The notes under the pieces: model-generated
What the model was told of the DNA's origin: nothing
Database searches by the model: none
What the model saw: only the letters and a program-made list of their open reading frames with translations
Shown here: piece after piece, positions 26,546-35,109 of the stretch
Position numbering within the stretch: the first letter of the stretch is position 1
Layout: every line of letters starts with the position of its first letter
Origin: Bin87 sp965204395
GTDB taxonomy: Bacteria > Chloroflexota > Dehalococcoidia > Lucifugimonadales > UBA3495
DNA length: 64,000 nt
Assembly: GCA_965204395.1 (NCBI GenBank)
Contig: OZ241987.1
Coordinates: 4,154,001-4,218,000, forward strand
Direction of reading: 5' to 3'
Position numbers and translations under genes: made by a program

Positions 26546-26989
26546 ATGGCTAGCAGGATGCACCTGATTATCGACGGATTCGGCGGGGACGCCGGCATGA
26601 TGTGGGACACGGAACGGCTACGGACATTCCTGGACGAGTACCCGGCGAGTCTCGGAATGACCCGGATAACCGAACCGGAAGTCATTGAGTATCATGCTCC
26701 GAATCCGAACGATAGCGGCATCTCCGGTTTTGTAATTATCGCCGAAAGCCACATCAGCGTGCACACGTTCCCGCACCGGGACTACGTCAATATCGACCTG
26801 TTTTCCTGCAAAACTTTCGACCACGAGCAAGCCCTCGCCGACGCGCGTTCCCTGTTCGACTTGACTCAGGTCAAGTCCTGGTTGCTGGACCGTGGGTTGG
26901 AGTGGACCGACGCGGAACAGGGGGCCACGGAAACACGTCGCCAGCGTTCCGTTCTGCAAACGGTGGGGTCCGGTTCGCCGGTTGCGTGA
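26546..26989 (+). CDS. speD: S-adenosylmethionine decarboxylase proenzyme
   Basis: SpeD makes decarboxylated AdoMet, the aminopropyl donor for spermidine. The 147-residue proenzyme has the self-cleavage site Glu67-Ser68 in AESHISVHTFP, which creates the pyruvoyl group. The processing residues H73 and C88 are at the spacing known from the Thermotoga enzyme. The C-terminal tail after about residue 120 is longer than usual and poorly conserved. It is overlapped by the agmatinase gene, so polyamine genes are coupled here. A spermidine synthase is not in the window. Confidence 0.92.
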   Translation: MASRMHLIIDGFGGDAGMMWDTERLRTFLDEYPASLGMTRITEPEVIEYHAPNPNDSGISGFVIIAESHISVHTFPHRDYVNIDLFSCKTFDHEQALADARSLFDLTQVKSWLLDRGLEWTDAEQGATETRRQRSVLQTVGSGSPVA

Positions 26990-27902
26990 ACCAAACCCGG
27001 ATTACGCCGCAGTCCCGCCGGTTCCGGTAACGCCGGCGAACTTCCTGTCATTGCCTCCGGATCAGGGGGCGTTGGATAGCGCATTTGCCGTCCTGATCCC
27101 AGTTCCGATAGACAGCACGACCTCATTTCGCAGCGGGGCGCGCTACGGCCCCTCCGCCATCATCGCGGCCTCGGCGGCGCTGGAAGACTACGACCTCGAG
27201 TTGGGGATAGACGTAGCGGAGTTGGGGATTCACACTACCGATCCGGTGGAACCGCACGTTGGCAATCCTGAGCAGATGGTCTGGCGTGTTCGGCGGGCGG
27301 TATCCCATTATCAAGGGATGGGGAAACTTACTGGCGTGCTCGGCGGAGACCATTCCGCGGCCATCGGTTCGGCATTGGCGACGCTAGAGGAATATCCCGA
27401 TTTATCGGTCCTTTATATCGACGCGCACGCGGATTTGAGGGATGAGTACCAAGGGACCGGCTTCGGGCACGGGTCGGCGGCGCGGCGGATCGCCGAGCAC
27501 TGCGCAGTGTCGCTGGTGGGGGTGCGTACGCTGGCCCAGGAGGAGAAGGACCACATCGATCAAACCGGCATCCGGGTGGTTTATTGGCCGCCGGACGGAC
27601 CCGACTACATACAGGACATAATATCCACGCTGACGGCGCAGGTTTACGTGAGCGTTGACCTGGACGCACTGGATCCATCGGAGATGGCGGCAGTCGGGAC
27701 CCCCGAGCCGGGTGGGATGCGATGGTTGGATCTAGTCGGAGTGCTGAGGCAGGTTTCCGAGCAACGGCAGATCGTGGGGTTCGACGTGTGCGAGCTGGCG
27801 CCCAACGAGGGGCCGGCGGCGAACAGCTACACGGCGGCCAAGTTGGTTTATAAGATGATCGCATACGCGTCGTTGGGCGGGCCTGCAAGCACGCGTGGGT
27901 AG
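26982..27902 (+). CDS. speB: Agmatinase-like ureohydrolase
   Basis: The arginase/agmatinase fold is clear. Mn ligands are seen in GGDHSAA, YIDAHADLRD and SVDLDALDPS, followed by PEPGGMRWLD. It would hydrolyse agmatine to putrescine and urea, fitting its coupling to speD; other guanidino substrates are possible. The open frame runs further upstream inside speD, and there is no good ATG near the expected start. I chose TTG at 26982, overlapping speD by 8 bp and giving 306 residues, the normal length. The start is therefore uncertain. Confidence 0.85.
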   Translation: MREPNPDYAAVPPVPVTPANFLSLPPDQGALDSAFAVLIPVPIDSTTSFRSGARYGPSAIIAASAALEDYDLELGIDVAELGIHTTDPVEPHVGNPEQMVWRVRRAVSHYQGMGKLTGVLGGDHSAAIGSALATLEEYPDLSVLYIDAHADLRDEYQGTGFGHGSAARRIAEHCAVSLVGVRTLAQEEKDHIDQTGIRVVYWPPDGPDYIQDIISTLTAQVYVSVDLDALDPSEMAAVGTPEPGGMRWLDLVGVLRQVSEQRQIVGFDVCELAPNEGPAANSYTAAKLVYKMIAYASLGGPASTRG

Positions 27903-27923
27903 CAGGCGGGGGGCCTCGATTTC

Positions 27924-27953
27924 TTGACAATGCCGGCGGGCCAAACTTACAAT
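27924..27953 (+). promoter_or_regulatory. Sigma-70-type promoter before the HMG-CoA-lyase-like gene
   Basis: A perfect -35 TTGACA (27924-27929), an 18-base spacer and TACAAT (27948-27953). It lies about 75 bp upstream of the start codon at 28027. Confidence 0.65.
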
Positions 27954-28026
27954 CCCGGCAATTTGAGAGCCGTTGTTCGCAAGTAGCGACGGGTTTCATT
28001 ACGCATCGCAATTGGAGGAATCACCC

Positions 28027-29220
28027 ATGCCAAACGAATGGCCCACAGTGCATTATAAAGAGGAAGGCATGCGTGAGGGCATGCAAATCGAGGACGCCAA
28101 CATCTCGGTGGACGATAAGGTTGAGCTACTCGACATGCTCTCTGAGACGGGCCTGAAAAGCATCGTCGTCGGTTCGTTTGTGAGTCCGCGATGGACTCCG
28201 CAGATGGAGCGAATCGACGAGATCGTGACCAAGTTCACGCCCAAGGCGGGAGTCACCTATACCGCCCTGGCGCTGAACGCCCGGGGGGTGGAACGCGCTC
28301 GCGCTTATTCGCCGCCGCTGACCATCGAGCGGGATGCGTACCCGAGGCTGTCGTGCCACTTGTGCGACGTGTTTGCGCGACGAAACACCAACCGCAGCCA
28401 GATGCAGGAGATGGAACGCTGGCCGGAGATCATCGCGCAGGCGCAGGAGTTGGGCATCACGCAAGCCGGCATCGGGTGCAACGCCTCCTGGGGCTCCAAC
28501 TTCCTGGGTGAGTTCCCGGTGGACAGCCTCATGACTCTGCTGGAGTACCAGCACGGACTGTGGGACGAGGCCGGGATCGGCGTCAAGAGTTGTTCCATGG
28601 GCGACCCGATGAGCCACTGCACGCCGGCCAAGGTAGAGGAGAGCATCGTGCGCGTGAAGGAGCGATGGCCGGAGATCGACCACTTCCGCCTGCACCTGCA
28701 CAACGGGCGCAACATGGCCATTGCTTCCGCCTATGCCGCCATGCGCGTTCTGGGCCCCGAGGATACCCTTGAGCTGGACGGTACCATCGGTGGTTTCGGT
28801 GGATGCCCCTATTGCGGAAACGGGCGCGCCACCGGTATGGCGCCGACGGAGGACCTGCTCCACATGATGGAGGATATGGGTATCCCAACCGGTGTTGACA
28901 TCGACAAACTGGTCGAATGTGTGTGGGCGGCTGAGCGCATCATCGGGCGTGAACTTTATGGGCACGTTTCCAAGGCTGGACCTCGCCCACGGGCCAGCGC
29001 CGGGAACCTGTACGACATCAACATGCCGTTCGTGGAGACCCTGGAACAGGCCACGCACTTCAAGAAGGGCGAGCAGATGTACGAGGGTGGGCTGTACCCG
29101 TACCGCGAGCCGGTGACGAGTCCCTACCGGGAACGGGTGGACCAAGGGCTTCCGGCTTTTGGAACCGGTCCGGACGAATTCCCCTGGAACCAGGAGTGGC
29201 TGCCCAAAGCAGACAGCTAA
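28027..29220 (+). CDS. HMG-CoA lyase / DRE-TIM family enzyme
   Basis: The 397-residue TIM-barrel protein starts at an ATG with a strong GGAGG site; an in-frame upstream ATG at 27973 lacks one. It resembles HMG-CoA lyase and related carbon-carbon lyases. The active-site Arg region is EEGMREGMQIED (in the family usually D-x-x-R-[DE]-G-x-Q). The metal histidines are in FRLHLHNGRNMA, and the glycine/cysteine-rich loop is GGFGGCPYCGNGRATGMAPTEDL. The replacement around the first Asp and the long C-terminus set it apart from true HMG-CoA lyases, so the substrate is open. It has its own promoter. Confidence 0.8.
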   Translation: MPNEWPTVHYKEEGMREGMQIEDANISVDDKVELLDMLSETGLKSIVVGSFVSPRWTPQMERIDEIVTKFTPKAGVTYTALALNARGVERARAYSPPLTIERDAYPRLSCHLCDVFARRNTNRSQMQEMERWPEIIAQAQELGITQAGIGCNASWGSNFLGEFPVDSLMTLLEYQHGLWDEAGIGVKSCSMGDPMSHCTPAKVEESIVRVKERWPEIDHFRLHLHNGRNMAIASAYAAMRVLGPEDTLELDGTIGGFGGCPYCGNGRATGMAPTEDLLHMMEDMGIPTGVDIDKLVECVWAAERIIGRELYGHVSKAGPRPRASAGNLYDINMPFVETLEQATHFKKGEQMYEGGLYPYREPVTSPYRERVDQGLPAFGTGPDEFPWNQEWLPKADS

Positions 29221-29244
29221 GGTCGCCGACCAAGTCCAACGAAG

Positions 29245-29271
29245 AGGGGCGGGTTTCAAACCCGCCCCTAC
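29245..29271. repeat. TAGGGGCG-type short palindrome, core GGGTTT/AAACCC
   Basis: Twelve-base arms (29245-29256, 29258-29269) around one base, ending CCCCTAC. It lies between the convergent HMGL-like and BNR genes and may act as a terminator. The same sequence recurs at 50519 and 57179. Confidence 0.75.
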
Positions 29272-29301
29272 AATTTCAGCGCCGCGCCTGGTTGGCACGT
29301 G

Positions 29302-30291
29302 CTATGCGGAGGTGCAGGCCACGCTGATGGTGTTCATCGCGGTCTCCGGCAGTTGGTCGGTTGACCAGGACGCGCCACCGTCATGGGTGCCGAAGACCTG
29401 GCCGCGCCGCGTGCAGAAGTAGACCTGCGACGGGGCCTGGCGGTTCACGGCGACACCGAAGGTGGTGCTGCCGGGATTGATCCCCTGGTCGAAGCGTTCC
29501 CAGGTTTCGCCCAGGTTGGTGGTGCGCATAACGCCGCCCTGCTCGCTGCCGAAGTTCATGCCGACGCAGGCGTACAGGGTGTTGGGATCGCTGGGGTCGC
29601 GCACGACGCCGCGGGAGTACATGATGTCCGAGAACCGGCCGAACTCACAGTCCTGCCAGGAAGCGCCGCGGTCAGTGCTGCGCCAAACGCCGGTGCGGTT
29701 GGAGATGAGGACCGAGTTGGAATCGGCTCCGCCCACAGCCACGCCGTGGAGGTCGAGCAGGTCGACGTCGCCGGCAAACTCGGAGTTGCGGATTGTCCAG
29801 GTGTGACCGCCATCGGTGCTGCTGGCCGCGCCGCCGACCTCGAGGGCCGCGTACATGTTGTCGGGGTTGCCGGCCTCGATGTCGATGCCCAGGATGCGCA
29901 TGGCGAAGGCCATCTGGACCTGGTTGGGGTTGGAAACGGTGGCGATGTGAGACCAGTTTTCGCCGCCGTCCTCGCTCTTGAAGACTTCAGCGCCCTCGGT
30001 GCCTAGGAACATGATGTTGGGGTCGTTGGGGTGGAACCGGATGGACCAGACGACGCGGCCCTCGGTCATGTTCATGCGCTGCCAGTGGTCGCCGCCGTCG
30101 GTGCTGCGATAGATTCCGCGTTGGGTTCCGCAGAAGACGGTGCGCGGATCGTTGGGGTGGATGGCGATAGCGCGGGCCTGCGTAGCGGGCGCCAGGCCGT
30201 CGGTAAGCATGTCCCAGTGAGCATCGCCGGCCTGCTTTCGGTAGAGTCCGCTAGCTTCGGCGCCCACATAAACGATAGTGTTGCTTGCCAT
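29302..30291 (-). CDS. BNR / Asp-box repeat beta-propeller protein
   Basis: The 329 residues contain six Asp-box-like repeats (S-x-D-x-G-x-x-W): YRSTDGGDHW, FKSEDGGENW, ASSTDGGHTW, WRSTDRGASW, MRTTNLGETW and FGTHDGGASW. This indicates a sialidase-like or VPS10/photosystem-stability-factor-like propeller. There is no signal peptide and no sialidase active-site arginine triad that I can see, so an enzymatic role is not supported. A binding or scaffold function is likelier. AAGGAGG precedes the ATG. Confidence 0.82.
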   Translation of the reverse strand: MASNTIVYVGAEASGLYRKQAGDAHWDMLTDGLAPATQARAIAIHPNDPRTVFCGTQRGIYRSTDGGDHWQRMNMTEGRVVWSIRFHPNDPNIMFLGTEGAEVFKSEDGGENWSHIATVSNPNQVQMAFAMRILGIDIEAGNPDNMYAALEVGGAASSTDGGHTWTIRNSEFAGDVDLLDLHGVAVGGADSNSVLISNRTGVWRSTDRGASWQDCEFGRFSDIMYSRGVVRDPSDPNTLYACVGMNFGSEQGGVMRTTNLGETWERFDQGINPGSTTFGVAVNRQAPSQVYFCTRRGQVFGTHDGGASWSTDQLPETAMNTISVACTSA

Positions 30292-30411
30292 GATTGTGCC
30301 TCCTTCATTGGATTGGAGAAACGGTGATTGTTGGCGTCATTTCAGCAGACCCGACAATGGATGTCAAACCGAATATGACCCGGCCAACGCGACGCGATCA
30401 GTTGAATTCGC

Positions 30412-31149
30412 TTACTCTGTTCGCGGGTTTCCGCTGGAGGTTGCCAGGACGAGGCCCCAAACGGATCGGGCGCCGGCTTTTTTGAGGGTGGCGGCGCACT
30501 CATCAAGGGTGCTGCCAGTGGTCGCGACGTCGTCGACCAGGATGATGTCCATGCCAGAAACGTCGGCGCCATCAGCTACGGCGAAACTGCGGGCCACGTT
30601 GTCGGCGCGCTGGTTTGGATCCGTGATGCCGGCTTGAGGGTCGACCCTCCGGGTGCGAATCAAGGCGTTGGGTTCGTAGGGCAGGTTGCACTTCCGAGCG
30701 ACCCGGCTTGCCAACAGGTCGGCCTGGTTGTAACCGCGTTCCCGCTGACGGTCGGAAGGCATGGGCACCGGCATGACGATTGTCCCTGGCAATGGGTTGT
30801 CTTGTAGGTAGTCGCCCAACATATCGCCCAATTGAGAGGCACCCGCCTTGATGCCGCCGTACTTGAGGGCCAGGACGGCTTGACGTATTGAGCCGGCGTA
30901 ACGATAAGGGGAACGGATGCCGTCGAACCAGCGGATGGTTTCACTACAGGGTTGGCAGCGAGCGAAATCGCCGGGTGTGGCGCATATTTCGCAATAGGGC
31001 GGGTTCAGAGCCGGGAGGTTCTCGGAGCACCCATTACAAATCAAGCCGCCGGAGTTGCCACAACTCACGCACTCGATGGGGAAAACGACATCCAGCAGGT
31101 CGCGTCCCACTTGCGTGGCTAGACGGCGAATATGAGCGACTCTTGCCAC
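30412..31149 (-). CDS. comF: ComF family phosphoribosyltransferase-like protein
   Basis: ComF-type proteins act in DNA uptake or recombination in competent bacteria. Two CxxC pairs form the N-terminal zinc region (ECVSCGNSGGLICNGC, then YCEICATPGDFARCQPC). They are followed by SPYRYAGSIRQAVLALKYGG, VMPVPMPSDRQRERGYNQA and the PRPP-loop IILVDDVATTGSTLDEC. The open frame extends into the neighbouring Nudix gene. The GTG at 31149 gives 245 residues, a normal length, and avoids that overlap. It lies 31 bp after the Nudix gene, in one unit with the ribokinase gene. Confidence 0.87.
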   Translation of the reverse strand: MARVAHIRRLATQVGRDLLDVVFPIECVSCGNSGGLICNGCSENLPALNPPYCEICATPGDFARCQPCSETIRWFDGIRSPYRYAGSIRQAVLALKYGGIKAGASQLGDMLGDYLQDNPLPGTIVMPVPMPSDRQRERGYNQADLLASRVARKCNLPYEPNALIRTRRVDPQAGITDPNQRADNVARSFAVADGADVSGMDIILVDDVATTGSTLDECAATLKKAGARSVWGLVLATSSGNPRTE

Positions 31150-31180
31150 GGACGATGCTACCAGCAGAGAGCTTCCCGTG

Positions 31181-31669
31181 TTAGCCGGGCAGGTTTTTGC
31201 GGCGGATGATCTCGGCGTCCCGGGGAAACGCCAGAGGAGGCAGTTCGTCCAGCGCGAAGAAACCCAAGTCCAGGCACTCGGGGCCGGCATTGAGTTCGCC
31301 GCCGGTTTCACTAGCGGAGTACGCCACGACCACCACCGGGTGCTCCGCCTGGGAGAACACACCGATGAGCTGTTCGGTGACCACCTGAAGGCCGGTCTCT
31401 TCAAACACCTCGCGGGCGGCGGCGTCCTCCACGAGTTCGCCGCGGTCCACGTAACCCCCGGGCAGGCTCCAGAGGCCGTAGCCAGTGGGTATGCCGCGCC
31501 GGACGAACAGCGTGCGCCCTTCACGTTCGACGACACACGTCGCGGCCAACTTCGGATCGTAGTACATCACCCGGCCGCACCTGGGGCAAACGGGACGAGT
31601 CCGGCCCTCGTTCTGACGCAAGGTCAGTCGCGCTCCACAGGAAGGACAGAATTTATCGTCGGTAGCCAC
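31181..31669 (-). CDS. Nudix hydrolase with N-terminal zinc ribbon
   Basis: The 162-residue protein begins with a zinc ribbon (FCPSCGARL, then VCPRCGRVMYYDP), as in NADH-pyrophosphatase-like Nudix enzymes, and has the Nudix box GGYVDRGELVEDAAAREVFEETGL (about residues 90-113). Likely substrates are nucleoside-diphosphate sugars or dinucleotides; the exact one is not determinable. It sits between ribokinase and comF with gaps of about 30 bp. Confidence 0.86.
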   Translation of the reverse strand: MATDDKFCPSCGARLTLRQNEGRTRPVCPRCGRVMYYDPKLAATCVVEREGRTLFVRRGIPTGYGLWSLPGGYVDRGELVEDAAAREVFEETGLQVVTEQLIGVFSQAEHPVVVVAYSASETGGELNAGPECLDLGFFALDELPPLAFPRDAEIIRRKNLPG

Positions 31670-31698
31670 GGCAGAGAAGCAGCCAGATTGTCATAACG

Positions 31699-32658
31699 TT
31701 AGGGCTGGGTTTGGTTCAGCAAGGAGGTTACTGTTTCTCGGGCCGGCATGGAGTCCTGCGCTCCCACCTTGGTGACGGAGAGAGCCCCAGCGGCGCAACC
31801 CCAGCGGACTGCCTCGGGCAACCCAACTCCTTCGGCCAAGGCGACTGCCATCGCGCCATTGAATGCGTCGCCGGCGGCCACGGTGTCCACCGCGTCGACA
31901 GGAAACGCAGGGACGTGGCCCGCATCGTTGCCGTCGGACCAATACGCACCCATGGAACCCAATTTGATGACGGCATCGCCGACTCCCCGGACGACTAGCT
32001 CGTGGGCTGCGGCCGCGGCGGCACCGATGTCTGCGATGGGATGGCCGACCAAGGCTTCGGCTTCCGTCTCGTTGGGGGTAATGACCGAGACGTGGCGATA
32101 AAACTCCGTTGGAACGGGGCGCACCGGCCCGGGATCCAGGATTACCGTTACGCCCTGAGCGTACGCTTGCTCCGCGACGCGCTGGGAGAGGCCGATTGAC
32201 ACCTCTAGTTGCAGAAGCAAAGCGGAAGTTTCGGGTAGCAGAGCGCTGATGGCGTCAAATTCTGCCTCGCCGCAGGCGTCGTTGGCGCCGAGGACCTGCA
32301 CGATGCGGTTCTGGCCGGCCTGGCCCACGCTGATCACCGCGATGCCGGACGATGTGTTGGAGCTAACGCCAACAGAGTCAGTGGCGACGCCGGCGGATTG
32401 AAGGAGTTCGATAAGCTGCGGGCCGAACATGTCGTCGCCGACTCGCCCAACCATGGCGGAGCGTGCGCCCATGCGGGCTGTGGCAACGGCCTGGTTCGCG
32501 CCTTTGCCGCCGGCGTAGGTCACGAACTGATCACCCACCACCGTCTCGCCGTCCGCCGGGAGACGGTCGGCGAAGGTCACCAAGTCCATATTGATGCCGC
32601 CCAAGGAGACGATCAGCGGGCGGGCAGGGTCGTTGAAAATGGGTTGACCACTCGACAT
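31699..32658 (-). CDS. rbsK: Ribokinase (PfkB family)
   Basis: It phosphorylates ribose to ribose-5-phosphate with ATP. The 319 residues contain the PfkB signatures: SLGGINMDLVTFADRLPADGETV and GGKGANQAVATARMG near the N-terminus, and the C-terminal VDTVAAGDAFNGAMAVAL with the catalytic Asp and anion hole. The signature GGKGANQAVA favours ribokinase over other PfkB sugar kinases. It is the first gene of the rbsK-Nudix-comF unit. No ribose transporter is nearby, so it may salvage ribose from nucleosides. Confidence 0.87.
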   Translation of the reverse strand: MSSGQPIFNDPARPLIVSLGGINMDLVTFADRLPADGETVVGDQFVTYAGGKGANQAVATARMGARSAMVGRVGDDMFGPQLIELLQSAGVATDSVGVSSNTSSGIAVISVGQAGQNRIVQVLGANDACGEAEFDAISALLPETSALLLQLEVSIGLSQRVAEQAYAQGVTVILDPGPVRPVPTEFYRHVSVITPNETEAEALVGHPIADIGAAAAAAHELVVRGVGDAVIKLGSMGAYWSDGNDAGHVPAFPVDAVDTVAAGDAFNGAMAVALAEGVGLPEAVRWGCAAGALSVTKVGAQDSMPARETVTSLLNQTQP

Positions 32659-32723
32659 AACGAAAATTCGCGCTCACGCTAACACCTGGAAATGCGCTCG
32701 TCAACGCGCTGGTACCCCCATGC

Positions 32724-32729
32724 TATAAT
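32724..32729 (+). promoter_or_regulatory. -10 element TATAAT before the CaiB-type gene
   Basis: A perfect -10 hexamer 33 bp before the start codon. No good -35 is seen 17 bases upstream (TCAACG). Confidence 0.45.
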
Positions 32730-32761
32730 CCGGCGAAACTGAAAAAGCGAGGACTGTAACG

Positions 32762-33985
32762 ATGTCTCAGCCCCTGGAAAACATCAAGGTCGTCGACCTC
32801 ACACGCACCTTGGCTGGCCCATTTTGCACCCAGAATTTGGCTGACATGGGCGCGGATGTCATCAAGATCGAGGAGCCCAACGACGGCGACGAGACGCGCA
32901 AGTGGCCCCCGATATGGAACGGCGAGAGCACGCAGTTCCTGTCTTTCAACCGCAACAAGCGCAGCCTTTCGGTGAACCTCAAATCCGAGGAAGGTCTGAA
33001 GATCGTCAAGTCTCTGGCCAAAGAGGCCGACGTGATGATTGAGAGCTTTCGGGCCGGCACGCTGGCGCGAATGGGGTTGGGCTACGAGGATATCAAGGCA
33101 ATCAATCCGGACATCGTTTACTGCACCATATCCGGCTATGGGCGCACGGGGCCGATGGCGAACAAGCCCGGCTACGACCTGATCATCCAGGCGTACAGCG
33201 GGTTGATGCACCTTACCGGCGATCCGAACGGGCCGCCCCAGCGGGTTGGATTCTCGCTGGTGGATCTGTTCACGGGGATGCTGGCCTACGGATCGATCGT
33301 CACGGCTTTGTACCACCGGGACAAGACAGGGGAGGGGCAGCTGATCGACACCGCGCTTCTGGATGGACAGGTAGCGGCGATGAGTTACCACGCGACGGGT
33401 TTCATCGGTACCGGCATCGAGCCGCACCGTTTGGGCTCGGGGCATCCGAGCCTCGTGCCTTACCAGAGTTTCGAGGCGGCGGACGGGTTCTTCATCCTGG
33501 GCGTGGCAAACCCAAACCTGTGGGAGCGGTTCTGCAATGCTATTGGGCATCCGGGTCTGAAGGACGACCCCAAGTTCGCGACCAATCCGGACCGCGTGGC
33601 GCATCGGGCCGAGATGGTTGACCTTTTGAACAGCATCTTTGCCACCAACACTGTGGCGCACTGGGTGAAGGTGATCGACGAGGCAGGGGTGCCGGTGGGA
33701 CCGATCAACAAGACGTCGGACGTGGTGGCGGACGAACAAGTCAACGCACGGGCAATGTTCCTGGAGATCAACCACCCCAAGGTGCCGGATCTCAGGGTAC
33801 CCAACTCCCCGATCAAGTTGCGCGGAACGCCGGCGGAGCTGCGGATGGCACCTCCTGCGCTGGGGGAACACAACGAGGAAGTGCTGGCGGAATTGGGTTA
33901 CGACTCCGAGGAATTCGCCAAGTTGTTGGAGTCAGGCGCCGTTGGAGAGCCTGGCAAGGAAATCAGCGGCGTCGGGGCTCACTGA
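32762..33985 (+). CDS. CaiB/BaiF family (class III) CoA-transferase
   Basis: This 407-residue family III CoA-transferase moves CoA between carboxylic acids. Signatures are LENIKVVDLTRTLAGPFCTQNLADMGADVIKIE (family start), FNRNKRSLSVNLKSEEG, SGYGRTGPMANKPGYDLIIQA with the active-site Asp, and GFSLVDLFTGMLAYGSIVTAL. Donor and acceptor acids are unknown. It is monocistronic, with its own TATAAT upstream and a terminator downstream. Confidence 0.9.
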   Translation: MSQPLENIKVVDLTRTLAGPFCTQNLADMGADVIKIEEPNDGDETRKWPPIWNGESTQFLSFNRNKRSLSVNLKSEEGLKIVKSLAKEADVMIESFRAGTLARMGLGYEDIKAINPDIVYCTISGYGRTGPMANKPGYDLIIQAYSGLMHLTGDPNGPPQRVGFSLVDLFTGMLAYGSIVTALYHRDKTGEGQLIDTALLDGQVAAMSYHATGFIGTGIEPHRLGSGHPSLVPYQSFEAADGFFILGVANPNLWERFCNAIGHPGLKDDPKFATNPDRVAHRAEMVDLLNSIFATNTVAHWVKVIDEAGVPVGPINKTSDVVADEQVNARAMFLEINHPKVPDLRVPNSPIKLRGTPAELRMAPPALGEHNEEVLAELGYDSEEFAKLLESGAVGEPGKEISGVGAH

Positions 33986-34091
33986 CCCCGATCGGATCGC
34001 GCATTGGTTGGTTCGCACAAGGCGCGTTATGTTGTGTTGTAGCGTAATTTGCGGCGGTTTTTGACATAACGTGTCCATATTGCGAAGTTGT

Positions 34092-34117
34092 AGGGCGGCC
34101 CTTGGGTCGCCCTTTTT
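34092..34117 (+). terminator. Intrinsic terminator after the CoA-transferase gene
   Basis: A 10-bp stem AGGGCGGCCC/GGGTCGCCCT (one G-T pair) with a TT loop, followed by TTTTT. It separates the CoA-transferase from the tRNA cluster. Confidence 0.75.
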
Positions 34118-34167
34118 CCGTTCCTGATGACGCGAACCGGTGCGGGCCGACTCGCAAGTCGACGCGG

Positions 34168-34196
34168 TTGCCGTATTCAGAGGGCGGGGATATAAT
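34168..34196 (+). promoter_or_regulatory. Promoter of the tRNA cluster
   Basis: TTGCCG (34168-34173), a 17-base spacer and a perfect TATAAT (34191-34196), 18 bp upstream of tRNA-Val. Confidence 0.65.
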
Positions 34197-34214
34197 GGCT
34201 GAAGAGTCGCGCTG

Positions 34215-34290
34215 GGGCGGTTAGCTCAGCGGTTAGAGCGCCTCGTTCACACCGAGGAGGTCGGAGGTTCAAATCCTCCATCGCCCACCA
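34215..34290 (+). tRNA. tRNA-Val (anticodon CAC)
   Basis: A 76-base cloverleaf. Acceptor GGGCGGT pairs with ATCGCCC, the anticodon loop is TTCACAC, and CCA is encoded. First of four clustered tRNAs. Confidence 0.95.
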
Positions 34291-34332
34291 CACCCGCCGC
34301 AGCGAGAGTCAGTTAACAGCGGAAGACCACCG

Positions 34333-34419
34333 GCCGAGGTGGCGAAACGGCAGACGCGCTGCGTTCAGGGCGCAGTGTCCATTACGGACGTGTGGGTTCA
34401 AATCCCTCCCTCGGCACCA
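34333..34419 (+). tRNA. tRNA-Leu (anticodon CAG)
   Basis: Class II tRNA of 87 bases with a long variable arm. Acceptor GCCGAGG/CCTCGGC, anticodon loop TTCAGGG, CCA encoded. Confidence 0.95.
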
Positions 34420-34430
34420 TTTTCCAACGC

Positions 34431-34506
34431 GCGCTTGTAGCTCAGTGGATAGAGCGCTGCCCTGCGGAGGCAGAGGTCGTGAGTTCGAATCTCGCCAAGC
34501 GCGCCA
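34431..34506 (+). tRNA. tRNA-Arg (anticodon GCG)
   Basis: 76 bases. Acceptor GCGCTTG/CAAGCGC, anticodon stem CTGCC/GGCAG, loop CTGCGGA giving anticodon GCG, CCA encoded. Most bacteria read CGU/CGC with an ACG (inosine) tRNA, so GCG is worth noting. Confidence 0.92.
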
Positions 34507-34528
34507 TTTGTATGCCCTGAAAGGACGC

Positions 34529-34605
34529 GGGCGGTTAGCTCAGATGGTTAGAGCGTCTGCTTTACACGCAGAAGGCCGGGGGTTCGAGTCCCTCACCGCC
34601 CACCA
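34529..34605 (+). tRNA. tRNA-Val (anticodon TAC)
   Basis: 77 bases. Acceptor GGGCGGT/ACCGCCC, anticodon loop TTTACAC, CCA encoded. With the CAC isoacceptor at the other end of the cluster it covers GUA and GUG. Confidence 0.95.
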
Positions 34606-34722
34606 ACTGAAGCTTTCCGCGATGCTTATGTGCGACATCCCATCATCCTCACGCCACCCCTCTGGTGTCGGATGCACCGGGATGGGCACAACTTTGGATG
34701 ACACTTCGGGACCATTCGCCTC

Positions 34723-35034
34723 ATGATGGAGCATAAAGGCATGCGGTGGGGGTACGTGTTTTTGCGTGCCCCGGGCGTTCTCAGCGGCGAGGACCGAGAG
34801 AAGTTGATGACGACGGCCGTGGAGATGTACCTGTCGGGGGAGGAAGAGCGGGACGTGGAGAGTGTGGGCTTCGAGGGCAGGGTCTATACCGAGCGGCGGT
34901 TCGAGATGTTGGGAGAGTTTGGCGGTCAACGTTTTGACGTGGAGCTGGAAACGATCCGCGGGCGGGATTCGGGCACGTTCCTGGTGAACGAACAGACGAC
35001 GGGTTTCGGCGGGACGGGGTTCTCGCGCAACTAG
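34723..35034 (+). CDS. Hypothetical protein, 103 residues
   Basis: The frame lies between the tRNA cluster and the PAC2 gene on the same strand. It encodes a mixed alpha/beta protein with a long acidic helix-like middle (EDREKLMTTAVEMYLSGEEERDVESV). I recognise no family and no membrane segment. Codon use resembles the surrounding genes. The start is uncertain: ATGATG at 34723, or the ATG at 34741 (MRWGYVF). Confidence 0.5.
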   Translation: MMEHKGMRWGYVFLRAPGVLSGEDREKLMTTAVEMYLSGEEERDVESVGFEGRVYTERRFEMLGEFGGQRFDVELETIRGRDSGTFLVNEQTTGFGGTGFSRN

Positions 35035-35109
35035 AGCGGGGAGACCAACAGGTATGTGGTATATTAGGCGAAACCTCGACTTGCCCGTCGGGCAGGGAGG
35101 CCGTCCATA

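Noticed and set aside
31150..31536. N-terminal extension of the ComF frame
   Set aside because: It is antiphase to the Nudix gene and has no ComF similarity. The GTG at 31149 gives the family length.
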